From: Spirochaetales bacterium
Lineage (GTDB): Bacteria > Spirochaetota > Spirochaetia > DSM-2461
Direction: 5' to 3'
Assembly (NCBI GenBank): GCA_003247135.1
Contig: QKAW01000033.1
Span: forward strand, 62,001-126,000
Length of the DNA stretch: 64,000 nt
Positions 10,209 to 19,914 of this stretch are shown in pieces. The notes under the pieces are model-generated. The model was not told the origin of the DNA. It ran no database searches and saw nothing but the letters and a program-made list of their open reading frames with translations. The translations under genes were made by a program, and so were the position numbers. Within the stretch, counting starts at the first letter, position 1. Each line of letters opens with the position of its first letter.

Positions 10209-13200
10209 AACAATTACAGAAACAAAGAATTTCATAATATTAGATAAATATTTTAAAGAGTGGGAAGTTTGTGAATCTTATCAGACAGAAGCTGATTTAG
10301 AGAGAGAACTTATACAAGATTTAAGAAATCAGGGGTATGAGTATCTACGGGAACTTAGATCCCAGGAAGCAATGCTTGCCAATGTACGTGTTCAGCTAGA
10401 GAATTTAAATGATATTAAGTTTAATGATGGTGAGTGGGCTAGGTTTGTAGAAGAGTATTTGGATAATCCTAGTGATAACATTGTTGATAAAACAAGAAAG
10501 ATTCATGATAACCATATATACGATTTTACCCTTGATGATGGTCGCCTTAAAAACATATATCTAGTTGATAAAAAGAATGTTACAAGGAATAAAGTACAGG
10601 TTATTAACCAGTTTGAGCAAACTGGAAGTCACGCTAACAGATACGATGTAACAATATTAGTTAATGGTTTACCATTAGTTCAAATAGAGCTTAAAAAGAG
10701 AGGTGTGGCTATTCGTGAAGCCTTTAATCAGGTTCACAGGTATAGTAAAGAGAGCTTTAATAGTGATAACTCTCTATTTAAATATCTTCAGGTATTTGTT
10801 ATTTCTAATGGTACAGATACAAGATACTTTGCTAATACTACTAAACGGAATAAAAACAGTTTCGATTTTAGTATGAACTGGGCAAAGTCTGATAACTCAT
10901 TAATTAAGGATTTAAAAGATTTTACAGCTACATTCTTCCAGAAAAATACACTTTTGAAAGTGATATTAACTTATTCAGTATTTGATGTTAGTGATACTTT
11001 ACTAATAATGAGACCCTACCAGATAGCTGCCACAGAGAGAATACTTTGGAAAATACAGAGTTCTTTTCTGTCTAAAAACTGGTCTACACCTGAGAGTGGT
11101 GGTTTTATCTGGCATACAACAGGATCAGGAAAGACTTTAACCAGTTTTAAAGCAGCAAGACTAACTACAGAGTTGGATTTTATTGATAAGGTTTTCTTTG
11201 TTGTAGACCGTAAAGACCTGGATTTCCAAACAATGAAAGAGTATCAAAGGTTTTCTCCAGATAGTGTTAACGGATCAGATAGTACTAAAGGTCTTAAAGA
11301 GAATATTAATAAAGATGATAATAAAATAATAGTGACAACTATTCAGAAGTTAAATAACCTTATGAAAAATGAAAGTGCTCTTTCAGTATATCAGAAAAAG
11401 GTTGTCTTTATATTTGATGAGTGTCATCGATCACAGTTTGGAGAAGCTCAGAAAAATCTTAAGAAGAAATTCAAAAAATACTCACAATTTGGGTTTACCG
11501 GAACACCGATATTTCCAGATAATGCTTTAGGATCTGAAACGACTCAAAGTATATTCGGCACAGAACTACACTCATATGTTATTACCGATGCTATTAGAGA
11601 TGAAAAGGTTCTAAAGTTTAAGGTTGATTACAATGATGTTAGACCTAAGTTTAAATATATTGAAACTGAGACAGACGAAAAAAAACTAAGTGCTGCTGAG
11701 AACAAAAAGGCTCTACTTAATCCTGTAAGGATAAATGAGATATCCCAGTATATTCTTAACAATTACAAACAGAAAACCCATAGGTTACACGGAAGGACAA
11801 ACGGGTTTAATGCAATGTTTGCTGTTAGCAGTGTAGATGCAGCAAAGTGCTATTATGAAGCCATAAACAATTTACAATCAGAAAGTGATAAACCGCTAAA
11901 AATAGCGACTATATTCTCTTTTGCAGCTAATGAAGAGCAGAACGCAATCGGTGATATTATAGATGAAACCTTTGAGCCATCAGCAATGGATAAGAGTGCT
12001 AAAGAGTTCCTGGTTTCTGCTATAGATGATTATAACAAAATGTTTAAAACAAGTTTTGGTGTAGATAGTAAAGAGTTCCAGAACTATTACCGTGATCTTG
12101 CTAAAAGAGTTAAAAATAAAGAGATTGACCTACTAATTGTAGTAGGTATGTTTCTAACTGGTTTTGATGCACCAACTCTTAATACTCTATTTGTAGATAA
12201 AAATCTTCGATACCATGGATTAATGCAGGCTTTTTCTAGAACCAACAGGATATACGACTCTAATAAAACTTTTGGTAACATAGTTACCTTTAGAGACTTA
12301 GAGCAACACACTATAGATGCTATTACTCTGTTTGGCGATAGTAGTACTAAAAACATGGTATTAGAAAAGAGCTATAATGAGTATCTAGATGGATTTACTG
12401 ACATCGCAACAGGTGAAGCCCGTAGAGGTTATGCTGATATAGTAAAAGAATTGAATGAAAGGTTTCCTAATCCTGAAGAGATTATAAAAGAGAAGGATAA
12501 GAAAGAGTTTGCAAAACTCTATGGAGAATATTTAAAAGTTGAAAATCTACTTCAAAACTACGATGAGTTTACAAACCTTAAAGCTTTGCAGACATTAGAT
12601 ATGAATGATCCTGTTGCAGTAGAAGAGTTTAAAAACAGCCACTATGTAACAGATGAAGATATTAAATCTATGCAACAGATAGAAATGCTAACAGATCGGG
12701 CAGTTCAGGATTATAGATCAACCTATAACGATATTAGAGACTGGATTAGACGAGAGAAAACCGGAGCAGAGCAGGAAGAGTCCATAATTGATTGGGATGA
12801 TGTAGTATTTGAAGTAGACTTACTTAAATCCCAAGAGATAAACTTAGACTACATTCTTGAATTAATCCTTGAGAATAGTAAAAAGGTAAAAAATAAAGCT
12901 GAATTAGTAGATGATATTAGGCGTGTTATCCGTGGAAGCATTGGTAACAGGGCAAAAGAGAGTCTAGTTGTTGATTTCATTAACCAAACAGATCTTGAAA
13001 AAATCCAGGATAAAGCAAGTATAATAGATTCATTTTTTAAGTTCGCTCAAAAAGAGCAAAAAAGAGAGGCTACTGAAATAATAACAGAGGAAGAGCTAAA
13101 TGTAGAAGCAGCTAAACGCTATATAACTTCATCTTTAAAGAGGGAATATGCAAGTGCAAACGGTACTGAATTAACATCCATTCTTCCTAAAATGAGTCCT

Positions 13201-13293
13201 CTTAATCCTAACTATCTAACTAAGAAACAGAGTGTATTTCTAAAGATATCGCGTTTTGTAGATAAGTTTAAGGGTGTTGGTGGAAAAATATAA
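10195..13293 (+). CDS. hsdR: Type I restriction endonuclease subunit R
   Basis: HSDR_N nuclease region, '[22 protein letters not shown]' Walker A, '[12 protein letters not shown]' DExH, 'FGFTGTPIF'. Confidence 0.97.
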   Translation: MTEYKTITETKNFIILDKYFKEWEVCESYQTEADLERELIQDLRNQGYEYLRELRSQEAMLANVRVQLENLNDIKFNDGEWARFVEEYLDNPSDNIVDKTRKIHDNHIYDFTLDDGRLKNIYLVDKKNVTRNKVQVINQFEQTGSHANRYDVTILVNGLPLVQIELKKRGVAIREAFNQVHRYSKESFNSDNSLFKYLQVFVISNGTDTRYFANTTKRNKNSFDFSMNWAKSDNSLIKDLKDFTATFFQKNTLLKVILTYSVFDVSDTLLIMRPYQIAATERILWKIQSSFLSKNWSTPESGGFIWHTTGSGKTLTSFKAARLTTELDFIDKVFFVVDRKDLDFQTMKEYQRFSPDSVNGSDSTKGLKENINKDDNKIIVTTIQKLNNLMKNESALSVYQKKVVFIFDECHRSQFGEAQKNLKKKFKKYSQFGFTGTPIFPDNALGSETTQSIFGTELHSYVITDAIRDEKVLKFKVDYNDVRPKFKYIETETDEKKLSAAENKKALLNPVRINEISQYILNNYKQKTHRLHGRTNGFNAMFAVSSVDAAKCYYEAINNLQSESDKPLKIATIFSFAANEEQNAIGDIIDETFEPSAMDKSAKEFLVSAIDDYNKMFKTSFGVDSKEFQNYYRDLAKRVKNKEIDLLIVVGMFLTGFDAPTLNTLFVDKNLRYHGLMQAFSRTNRIYDSNKTFGNIVTFRDLEQHTIDAITLFGDSSTKNMVLEKSYNEYLDGFTDIATGEARRGYADIVKELNERFPNPEEIIKEKDKKEFAKLYGEYLKVENLLQNYDEFTNLKALQTLDMNDPVAVEEFKNSHYVTDEDIKSMQQIEMLTDRAVQDYRSTYNDIRDWIRREKTGAEQEESIIDWDDVVFEVDLLKSQEINLDYILELILENSKKVKNKAELVDDIRRVIRGSIGNRAKESLVVDFINQTDLEKIQDKASIIDSFFKFAQKEQKREATEIITEEELNVEAAKRYITSSLKREYASANGTELTSILPKMSPLNPNYLTKKQSVFLKISRFVDKFKGVGGKI

Positions 13294-13307
13294 GGGAGGA
13301 TCATTTT

Positions 13308-13472
13308 TTCGCAAGATTATATAATGTTCATAATACTGCAATATCAAAGGCAATTCATTATTTTATTAACCAATATAAGAATCTCGCTAAATATCTGAAG
13401 CTTGCAGATGTTAGTCCTTCAACTATGCTGACAAATAGGGATACAAACATATTACCGACCTTTTTTAAATAA
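13308..13472 (+). pseudogene. Possible start-less ORF remnant downstream of hsdR
   Basis: Open frame 'FARLYNVHNTAISKAIHYFINQYKNLAKYLKLADVSPSTMLTNRDTNILPTFFK*' with no start codon and no recognised family. Confidence 0.3.
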
Positions 13473-13596
13473 GTAACTGATAAATAATCGTAAGAATCTC
13501 TACATTCTCCGTAAAATCCTCAATATCGGGATTATAAAACCCATGTAATAATTTCCCTAGTCTGAATAAAGATATCATGACTTGGGAGATTAAGTT

Positions 13597-15096
13597 TTGA
13601 AAGAAAAAGTACTATCAATGGTAAATATTGATAAGAGATTTACAGGTGTTCATGCTTTAAAAGGTGTAAATTTTGATCTGTACCCGGGTGAAGTACATGC
13701 TTTAGTTGGTGAAAATGGTGCCGGTAAATCTACAATGATGAAGACACTAACGGGTATACATGCAATGGATTCCGGTGAAATTTACTACCAGGGAAAATTG
13801 TTTGATCCGAAAAGTCCAAAACATGCATTAAGTAATGGAATTGGAATAATTCATCAAGAATTGAATATGATGGAACATTTAACTGTTGCCCAGAATATTT
13901 TTATAGGCCGGGAATCTACAGGGAAATCCGGGTTTTTACTGGATGAAAAAGCATTAAATAAAAGAGCTGCAGATCTGTTTAAAAGATTGAACATGGATAT
14001 TGATCCAAAGGAAATTTTGGGAAACCTGACTGTTGGAAAACAGCAGATGGTTGAGATTGCAAAAGCAGTGTCCCATGATCTTAAAATCCTGATTTTGGAT
14101 GAGCCAACAGCAGCATTAACTGAAACTGAAATCGATGATCTATTTACAATTATGAAAGACCTTGCAGGTAAAAACGTTGGAATGATCTATATCTCTCATA
14201 GAATGGATGAGATTAACAGGATAACTAACAGAGTTACTGTTATGAGGGATGGCCAGTATATTGGTACAAAAGATACTAAAAATGTAACAAAAGAAGAGAT
14301 CATAAATATGATGGTTGGCCGGGTTATTTATGAAGATCCAAAAACTCAAAGCTGTGTTGGTAAAGATGCTGAAGTTGTTCTTAAAGTAGAAAATCTAAAT
14401 GCAGGTAGAATGGTTCAAAATATTAATTTTGAGCTAAGAAAAGGTGAAATCCTTGGTTTTGCAGGATTAATGGGTGCCGGAAGAACAGAGACAGCAAGAG
14501 CTCTTTTCGGTGCTGATGAGAAAGATAGTGGAAGAATCTTTATAAATGGCAACGAAGTAAAAATAAGTTCCCCTATGGATGCTGTATCCCATGGGATTGG
14601 GTATTTATCAGAAGACAGAAAAAGATTTGGTATTGCAGTTAATTTAAGTGTTACTGAGAATGCCGTAATGGCTTCCTATGAGGATTTTGAGAAAGGGATT
14701 CTTGTCCATGAGAAAAAAATTGATGATATAACAAAAGAGTATGTAAAAAAATTAAAAGTTAAGACACCTTCTGTTCATCAACTGTTAAAAAATCTTTCTG
14801 GTGGAAATCAGCAAAAAGTAGTTATTGCCAAGTGGTTAATAAAAGATAGTGAAATTCTTATTTTCGATGAACCAACAAGAGGAATAGATGTTGGTGCTAA
14901 GAGTGAAATATACGCTTTAATGAACGAACTGGCTAAAGAGGGTAAATCTATAATAATGATCTCCTCTGAATTAACTGAAATATTAAGAATGAGTGACAGA
15001 ATTGTTGTTATGTGTGAAGGAAAAATCACAGGAGAGCTTGATATAAAAGATGCAAGCCAGGAAGCAATAATGAAATTCGCAACTAAGAGAGATTAG
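13597..15096 (+). CDS. mglA: Sugar ABC transporter ATP-binding protein (tandem ABC domains, MglA/RbsA-like)
   Basis: Two ABC domains ('GENGAGKSTMMK', 'LSGGNQQKVVIAKWL'). TTG start with upstream GGGAG. Confidence 0.93.
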   Translation: MKEKVLSMVNIDKRFTGVHALKGVNFDLYPGEVHALVGENGAGKSTMMKTLTGIHAMDSGEIYYQGKLFDPKSPKHALSNGIGIIHQELNMMEHLTVAQNIFIGRESTGKSGFLLDEKALNKRAADLFKRLNMDIDPKEILGNLTVGKQQMVEIAKAVSHDLKILILDEPTAALTETEIDDLFTIMKDLAGKNVGMIYISHRMDEINRITNRVTVMRDGQYIGTKDTKNVTKEEIINMMVGRVIYEDPKTQSCVGKDAEVVLKVENLNAGRMVQNINFELRKGEILGFAGLMGAGRTETARALFGADEKDSGRIFINGNEVKISSPMDAVSHGIGYLSEDRKRFGIAVNLSVTENAVMASYEDFEKGILVHEKKIDDITKEYVKKLKVKTPSVHQLLKNLSGGNQQKVVIAKWLIKDSEILIFDEPTRGIDVGAKSEIYALMNELAKEGKSIIMISSELTEILRMSDRIVVMCEGKITGELDIKDASQEAIMKFATKRD

Positions 15097-15108
15097 GAGT
15101 TTATAGTT

Positions 15109-16128
15109 ATGGAAAATAAAAAGAAGATTAAAAACCTGACCGCAATTGGGTTTCAGAAATTTTTAGCACCAGCAGCACTTGTTATACTTTATGTATTTTT
15201 TGGAATATTCGGTAGAAACTTTTTTTCATATTCAACTTTGGTTAATATACTGGATTCTTCATATTATATAGGGTTTATCGCTATCGGTGTTACATTTGTA
15301 ATTATTACCGGAGGAATAGATCTCTCCGTTGGTACAGTAATGATGTGTGCAGCAATAATTGGGGGAACAGCATATAAAACTTGGGGTTGGCCAATGTGGG
15401 CATCACTAACTCTTATAATGGTTATTGCAACATGTTTTGGTGTTTTTAATGGCCTTATGGTATCCAGATTAAAATTGCCACCATTTATCGCAACCCTGGG
15501 AACAATGATGATTTCCATGGGTGTTGGTTCAATTGTTTCAAATGTAAGAAGTGCAACATTTCCAACTAGATCATCTGAAGGTGGGTGGTTTAAAAATATT
15601 TTTAAACTAATAGGAGATGATGGACAATCTCTTCCAACTGGAGCTTTAGTTCTGCTTATAGTATCTGTTATTGCATTTATTATTCTTAAAAAAACCAAAA
15701 TGGGTAGATACATTTTTGCAATTGGAAGCAATAAAGAAGCAGCAAGACTCTCAGGTGTTGATGTAAAAAAATGGGAAATGATGGCATATGTTGTAAGTGG
15801 TTTTTGTGCCGGTTTAGGTGGAATAGCCTTTGCTGCAGTTTATACCACAGTTATGCCAGCTCAGGGACAGGGGTTTGAGTTATACGCTATTGCAGGAGCA
15901 GTAATTGGTGGAACCTCACTTTCCGGTGGTATCGGCTCTATTTGGGGAACATTGATCGGTGTTTACATAATGAGTGTTTTAAGAGCAGGGCTTCCATCAA
16001 TGGATCTTCAGGCTCATTTTCAAACTTTTTTTACCGGAATAGTTGTTGTCGGTGCAGTTCTTTTAGATATGTACAGAAATAAAAAAGCTATGGAAGTTAA
16101 GAAACATATCTCGGTTAAAAAGGATTAA
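15109..16128 (+). CDS. mglC: Sugar ABC transporter permease (MglC/RbsC-like)
   Basis: Multi-TM protein with 'VTFVIITGGIDLSVG', 'GTSLSGGIGSIWGTLIGV'. Confidence 0.93.
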   Translation: MENKKKIKNLTAIGFQKFLAPAALVILYVFFGIFGRNFFSYSTLVNILDSSYYIGFIAIGVTFVIITGGIDLSVGTVMMCAAIIGGTAYKTWGWPMWASLTLIMVIATCFGVFNGLMVSRLKLPPFIATLGTMMISMGVGSIVSNVRSATFPTRSSEGGWFKNIFKLIGDDGQSLPTGALVLLIVSVIAFIILKKTKMGRYIFAIGSNKEAARLSGVDVKKWEMMAYVVSGFCAGLGGIAFAAVYTTVMPAQGQGFELYAIAGAVIGGTSLSGGIGSIWGTLIGVYIMSVLRAGLPSMDLQAHFQTFFTGIVVVGAVLLDMYRNKKAMEVKKHISVKKD

Positions 16129-16157
16129 GTAACTTAATTTTAAATAATTAACAATTT

Positions 16158-16173
16158 CGCTATGTATATAGCG
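16158..16173 (+). promoter_or_regulatory. Intercistronic stem-loop upstream of the mglB-like gene
   Basis: Perfect hairpin CGCTAT-gtat-ATAGCG in the 70-bp gap between permease and binding-protein genes, 5' of SD 'aggggg'. Confidence 0.5.
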
Positions 16174-16198
16174 GTAATAATAATAGGGGGATTTTTTA

Positions 16199-17311
16199 AT
16201 GAAATCATCAAAAAAATTGAATTTATTTATGTTAGTTTTGGTAATGCTTTCAATGGCAGTACCAACATTTGCAAATGGTAGTAAAGAGGCAGGAGCTAAA
16301 GGTGGAAAGCCTTATATTGCTGTTGTTTCAAAAGGTGAGCAACATGACTTCTGGCAACAGGTAAAGTTAGGTGCTAATAAAGCAGCTGCTGATTATGGTG
16401 CAGATATTACTTTTGAGGGGCCAGCTTCTGAGAGTGATGTTCAACACCAGGTAGAGATGCTTAATAATGCAATGGCAAAAAAACCTGTAGCTATAGCATT
16501 AGCCGCATTAAACACAACTTCAGTTATCGATCAGTTAGAGCAGACAAAAAAAGCTGGAATTCCAGTAATTGGATTTGACTCAGGTGTACCTAATGCTCCT
16601 AAAGGATCAATTTATGCAAATGCTTCAACAGATAACTATGCTGCAGCAGGTTATGGTGCACAAAAAATGTTTGAAGCTATTAAATCAAAAATTGAGATGG
16701 CTACAGAATCAAAACCTGTTAAAATTGTAGTAATGAACCAGGATGCTTCAGGAGAATCTTTATTAAGCAGAGGAAAAGGTTTCAGAGATACAATGATTGA
16801 GTTAATCGATGAAAAATCATCCTTAAGTAAATCAGATATTGCAGTAGTTGGTAACCCTGCTTATATTGATGCCGGTAACCCAACAACAGGGAAAAAAGTA
16901 TTTATAGAAATGGTTGTACCTGCTTCATCAGCAGCTACTGATGGTGTAGCTTCTGCAACTGCTGTATTAAACAAGTTTGTTCAGGATAATATAATTGGTG
17001 TTTTCTGTTCAAATGAAACTACAGTTAAAGGTATTTTAGTTGCTACTAATGACGGTGTTGATTTACCATCAAAATATGCTGGTATGGTTGTTGTAGGTTT
17101 TGATGCCGGAGAAGCACAAAAGAATGCTGTAAGAAAACAGTACTTCTTAGGATCAATAACTCAGGATCCATTCTCTATCGGGTATAAAGCTGTAGAACTT
17201 GCATATAAAGCATACAAAGGCGAGACTGTATCAGATGTTGATACTGGTGCAAAATTCTATGATAAAACAAACATGGACAATGCAGATATTAAAGGTCTTC
17301 TTTACGACTGA
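16199..17311 (+). CDS. mglB: Sugar ABC transporter substrate-binding protein (MglB/RbsB-like)
   Basis: Signal peptide 'MKSSKKLNLFMLVLVMLSMAVPTFA'; type I PBP fold; last gene of the ABC operon. Confidence 0.9.
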   Translation: MKSSKKLNLFMLVLVMLSMAVPTFANGSKEAGAKGGKPYIAVVSKGEQHDFWQQVKLGANKAAADYGADITFEGPASESDVQHQVEMLNNAMAKKPVAIALAALNTTSVIDQLEQTKKAGIPVIGFDSGVPNAPKGSIYANASTDNYAAAGYGAQKMFEAIKSKIEMATESKPVKIVVMNQDASGESLLSRGKGFRDTMIELIDEKSSLSKSDIAVVGNPAYIDAGNPTTGKKVFIEMVVPASSAATDGVASATAVLNKFVQDNIIGVFCSNETTVKGILVATNDGVDLPSKYAGMVVVGFDAGEAQKNAVRKQYFLGSITQDPFSIGYKAVELAYKAYKGETVSDVDTGAKFYDKTNMDNADIKGLLYD

Positions 17312-17338
17312 TGCATTAAAATAACACTCTGTTAATAG

Positions 17339-17377
17339 ATCAGACTTCATTGCTGTCCTTTGAAGTCTGATTTTTTT
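17339..17377 (+). terminator. Rho-independent terminator of the mgl-like operon
   Basis: 11-bp stem ATCAGACTTCA / TGAAGTCTGAT followed by T-run. Confidence 0.93.
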
Positions 17378-17381
17378 ATAA

Positions 17382-18821
17382 TTAATTGTAGTTCATATAA
17401 ACTGTTTTCTTTTCTAGGTAACCTTCAAGACCATGTTTTCCATCTTCACCCCCAACGCCACTTTTTTTGTAACCATTGTGGAAACCATTTACCAGTTCGC
17501 CATTTCTTCTGTTAACATACACCTCTCCAAACTCAAGTTCATTAACAGCCCTCATTATTTTTTTCATATCACTGGTAAAAAGATAGGCTGATAGACCAAA
17601 TTCACACTCATTTGAAAATTCGATAGCTTGCTCAAAGCTGTTAACCTTTACAACCGGAACAATAGGGCCAAAGATTTCTTCATGAACAATTTCCATATCG
17701 TTGGTACAATTGGTAATAACAGTTGGTTCAAACCAGAAACCCTTTGCAAATTCTCCTTCTGTAAGTCTGTTCCCTCCGAGAGAAACTTGAGCCCCCTCTT
17801 TTTTAGCATTAGCTACAAGTGATTCAAGTTTTTCTATCTCAGCCATATTAACCTTTGGCCCCATTGTTACATTAGGGTCAAATGGATTACCAACTTTAAC
17901 TTTTTTAGCTTCAGCCATAAATTTTTCCATGAACTCATCATATATACTTTCATGAACATACATTCTCTCATTACATGTACATACCTGCCCACAATTTACA
18001 AATTTTGATTCAACAGCTGCAATAGCCGCCTTTTCAATATCTGCATCATCCATTACTATAAATGGAGCTTTCCCACCTAGTTCCAGACGTAAAACTGTTA
18101 TATTTTCAGCAGCAGCCTTGTATAGTTGAGTCCCGGCACCGGTACTTCCTGTCAGTGTAACAAGCCTAGTTATTTTATTTCTAACAAGTTCATCCCCAAC
18201 TGTTCTCCCTGGTCCTGTTATTATGTTTAAAACTCCCTTTGGAATTCCAACTCTGTTAACAAGTTCAGAGAGTTCTAGTACTGCAATAGGTGTATCTGTT
18301 GGTGGTTTTACAACCATTGAATTTCCACAAACCAGGGCATTTCCAATTTTCCTGCAAGCTAGTGCAAGTGGAAAGTTCCATGCAAGAATACCAACTGTAA
18401 CCCCAAAAGGAACTCTCTGGATCCATATTTGTTCGTTTTCAAATTCACTTGTAATTATTTCACCCTCTATTCTTCTTGCAGATTCAGCAGCATATCTTAG
18501 AAAATTAGTTGATGCATCAACTTCTCCAAGTGCCTCCTTGTATGTTTTTCCCTGCTCTAAACTAAGAATTTCTGCAAATCTTGCTTTTTCTTTTTCCAAT
18601 TCATCTGCTAATTTTCTTAAATAATTTCCACGAGTCTGGGCAGGTAATTTAGCCCACTCTTTCTGTGCAATCTCTGCTGATTCCAAAGCCTTTATAGCAT
18701 CTTCCTTAGTTCCATTTTGTATTCTTGTTAATATCTTCTCGTCAAAAGGACTAATAACCTCTACAGTATCACTGCTACTTAAGAATTCTCCATTGATAAA
18801 TAGTTTATATTCGCTTTTCAT
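17382..18821 (-). CDS. NAD-dependent aldehyde dehydrogenase (AldA/lactaldehyde dehydrogenase-like)
   Basis: 'LRLELGGKAPFIVMDDADIEKA', catalytic 'NCGQVCTCNERMYVH', 'EIFGPIVPV'. Confidence 0.93.
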   Translation of the reverse strand: MKSEYKLFINGEFLSSSDTVEVISPFDEKILTRIQNGTKEDAIKALESAEIAQKEWAKLPAQTRGNYLRKLADELEKEKARFAEILSLEQGKTYKEALGEVDASTNFLRYAAESARRIEGEIITSEFENEQIWIQRVPFGVTVGILAWNFPLALACRKIGNALVCGNSMVVKPPTDTPIAVLELSELVNRVGIPKGVLNIITGPGRTVGDELVRNKITRLVTLTGSTGAGTQLYKAAAENITVLRLELGGKAPFIVMDDADIEKAAIAAVESKFVNCGQVCTCNERMYVHESIYDEFMEKFMAEAKKVKVGNPFDPNVTMGPKVNMAEIEKLESLVANAKKEGAQVSLGGNRLTEGEFAKGFWFEPTVITNCTNDMEIVHEEIFGPIVPVVKVNSFEQAIEFSNECEFGLSAYLFTSDMKKIMRAVNELEFGEVYVNRRNGELVNGFHNGYKKSGVGGEDGKHGLEGYLEKKTVYMNYN

Positions 18822-19056
18822 CTGACACTCCTTATCTCTTTATGTTTTAAGAATAATTATCAATAAAAGATAAGTCAATATTAAAATCACTTAAAAGTTT
18901 ATTATTAACTAAAATATTTGAATATTTGGAGAAATATATAATGTTTTTATCTTAATGAGTGATAAAATTGTTTTATTATGTAAGGCTAGCAATATAAAGT
19001 TATTTAAACCTAACAATATACATGACTTTGAAATATAATATATTCAGGAGTGTAAA

Positions 19057-19887
19057 ATGAAAAATGCAGAAATTTCAAAAATATATAAAACCCAATCCAC
19101 TTCAGATGGTGCCGGGGTAAAGCTACAAAGAGTTTTTGGGTTTAATAGTGAGAATGAGTTTGATCCATTTTTGCTTTTGGATCATTTTAAATCTGACAAT
19201 CCCTCAGACTATATGGCCGGTTTTCCATTTCATCCCCACCGTGGAATTGAGACATTAACATATTTGAAAAAAGGGTCAATTGAACATCAGGATAAATTAG
19301 GTAACAAGGAACTTTTACTTTCAGGGGGTATTCAATGGATGACAACAGGCAAGGGGATATATCATCAAGAGATGCCAAGAGACGAGGGAGGAATCAATGG
19401 GTTTCAGCTCTGGGTAAATCTACCATCAACAAAGAAAATGATTAATCCATCATATATAACTAAAGATACTATACCGGTAAATAATATAGATGGTGTAAAG
19501 ACTTCAGTTATCTCAGGGGTATACAGGAATTTAAAGGGACCGGCAACAGATATTTCCAGTCAGAACATACATTTTTTCGATGTTGATATAGATAAAGATA
19601 GAGTGTGGAGTCTAGGTGTGGAAAAAAATCTCTCCTTGTTTATCTATGCATACAATGGTTGTATTAAAGTTGGGAGACGGGAGCTTCAGAAAGGAGAAGT
19701 TGCTAAATTAATTTGTGGAGAGGAGTTAATTATTAAAGGTTTGGAAAGTAGTAACAGTTTTTTGTTTCTGGCAGGAGTCCCAATCAATGAAGAAATTTCC
19801 TGGTGGGGTCCAATAGTTATGAATACCAGAGAAGAAATTATGCAGGCTAAAGAAGAGCTGTTTAATGGGACCTTTCCCCTTGATTAA
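19057..19887 (+). CDS. Pirin family protein
   Basis: 'FDPFLLLDHFKS', 'GFPFHPHRGIETLTYLKKGSIEHQD', 'GGIQWMTTGKGIYHQEM'. Confidence 0.95.
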   Translation: MKNAEISKIYKTQSTSDGAGVKLQRVFGFNSENEFDPFLLLDHFKSDNPSDYMAGFPFHPHRGIETLTYLKKGSIEHQDKLGNKELLLSGGIQWMTTGKGIYHQEMPRDEGGINGFQLWVNLPSTKKMINPSYITKDTIPVNNIDGVKTSVISGVYRNLKGPATDISSQNIHFFDVDIDKDRVWSLGVEKNLSLFIYAYNGCIKVGRRELQKGEVAKLICGEELIIKGLESSNSFLFLAGVPINEEISWWGPIVMNTREEIMQAKEELFNGTFPLD

Positions 19888-19914
19888 AGTTAACTCATAC
19901 CATATCTTTCATGT

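Noticed and set aside
5595-13293. RM island carried by an IS or integrase-bearing element
   Set aside because: No intact transposase, integrase, att-like tRNA end or terminal inverted repeats seen; only vague remnants nearby.
15264-15731. 155-aa minus-strand ORF opposite mglC
   Set aside because: Mirror of hydrophobic permease codons; no SD or recognisable motif.
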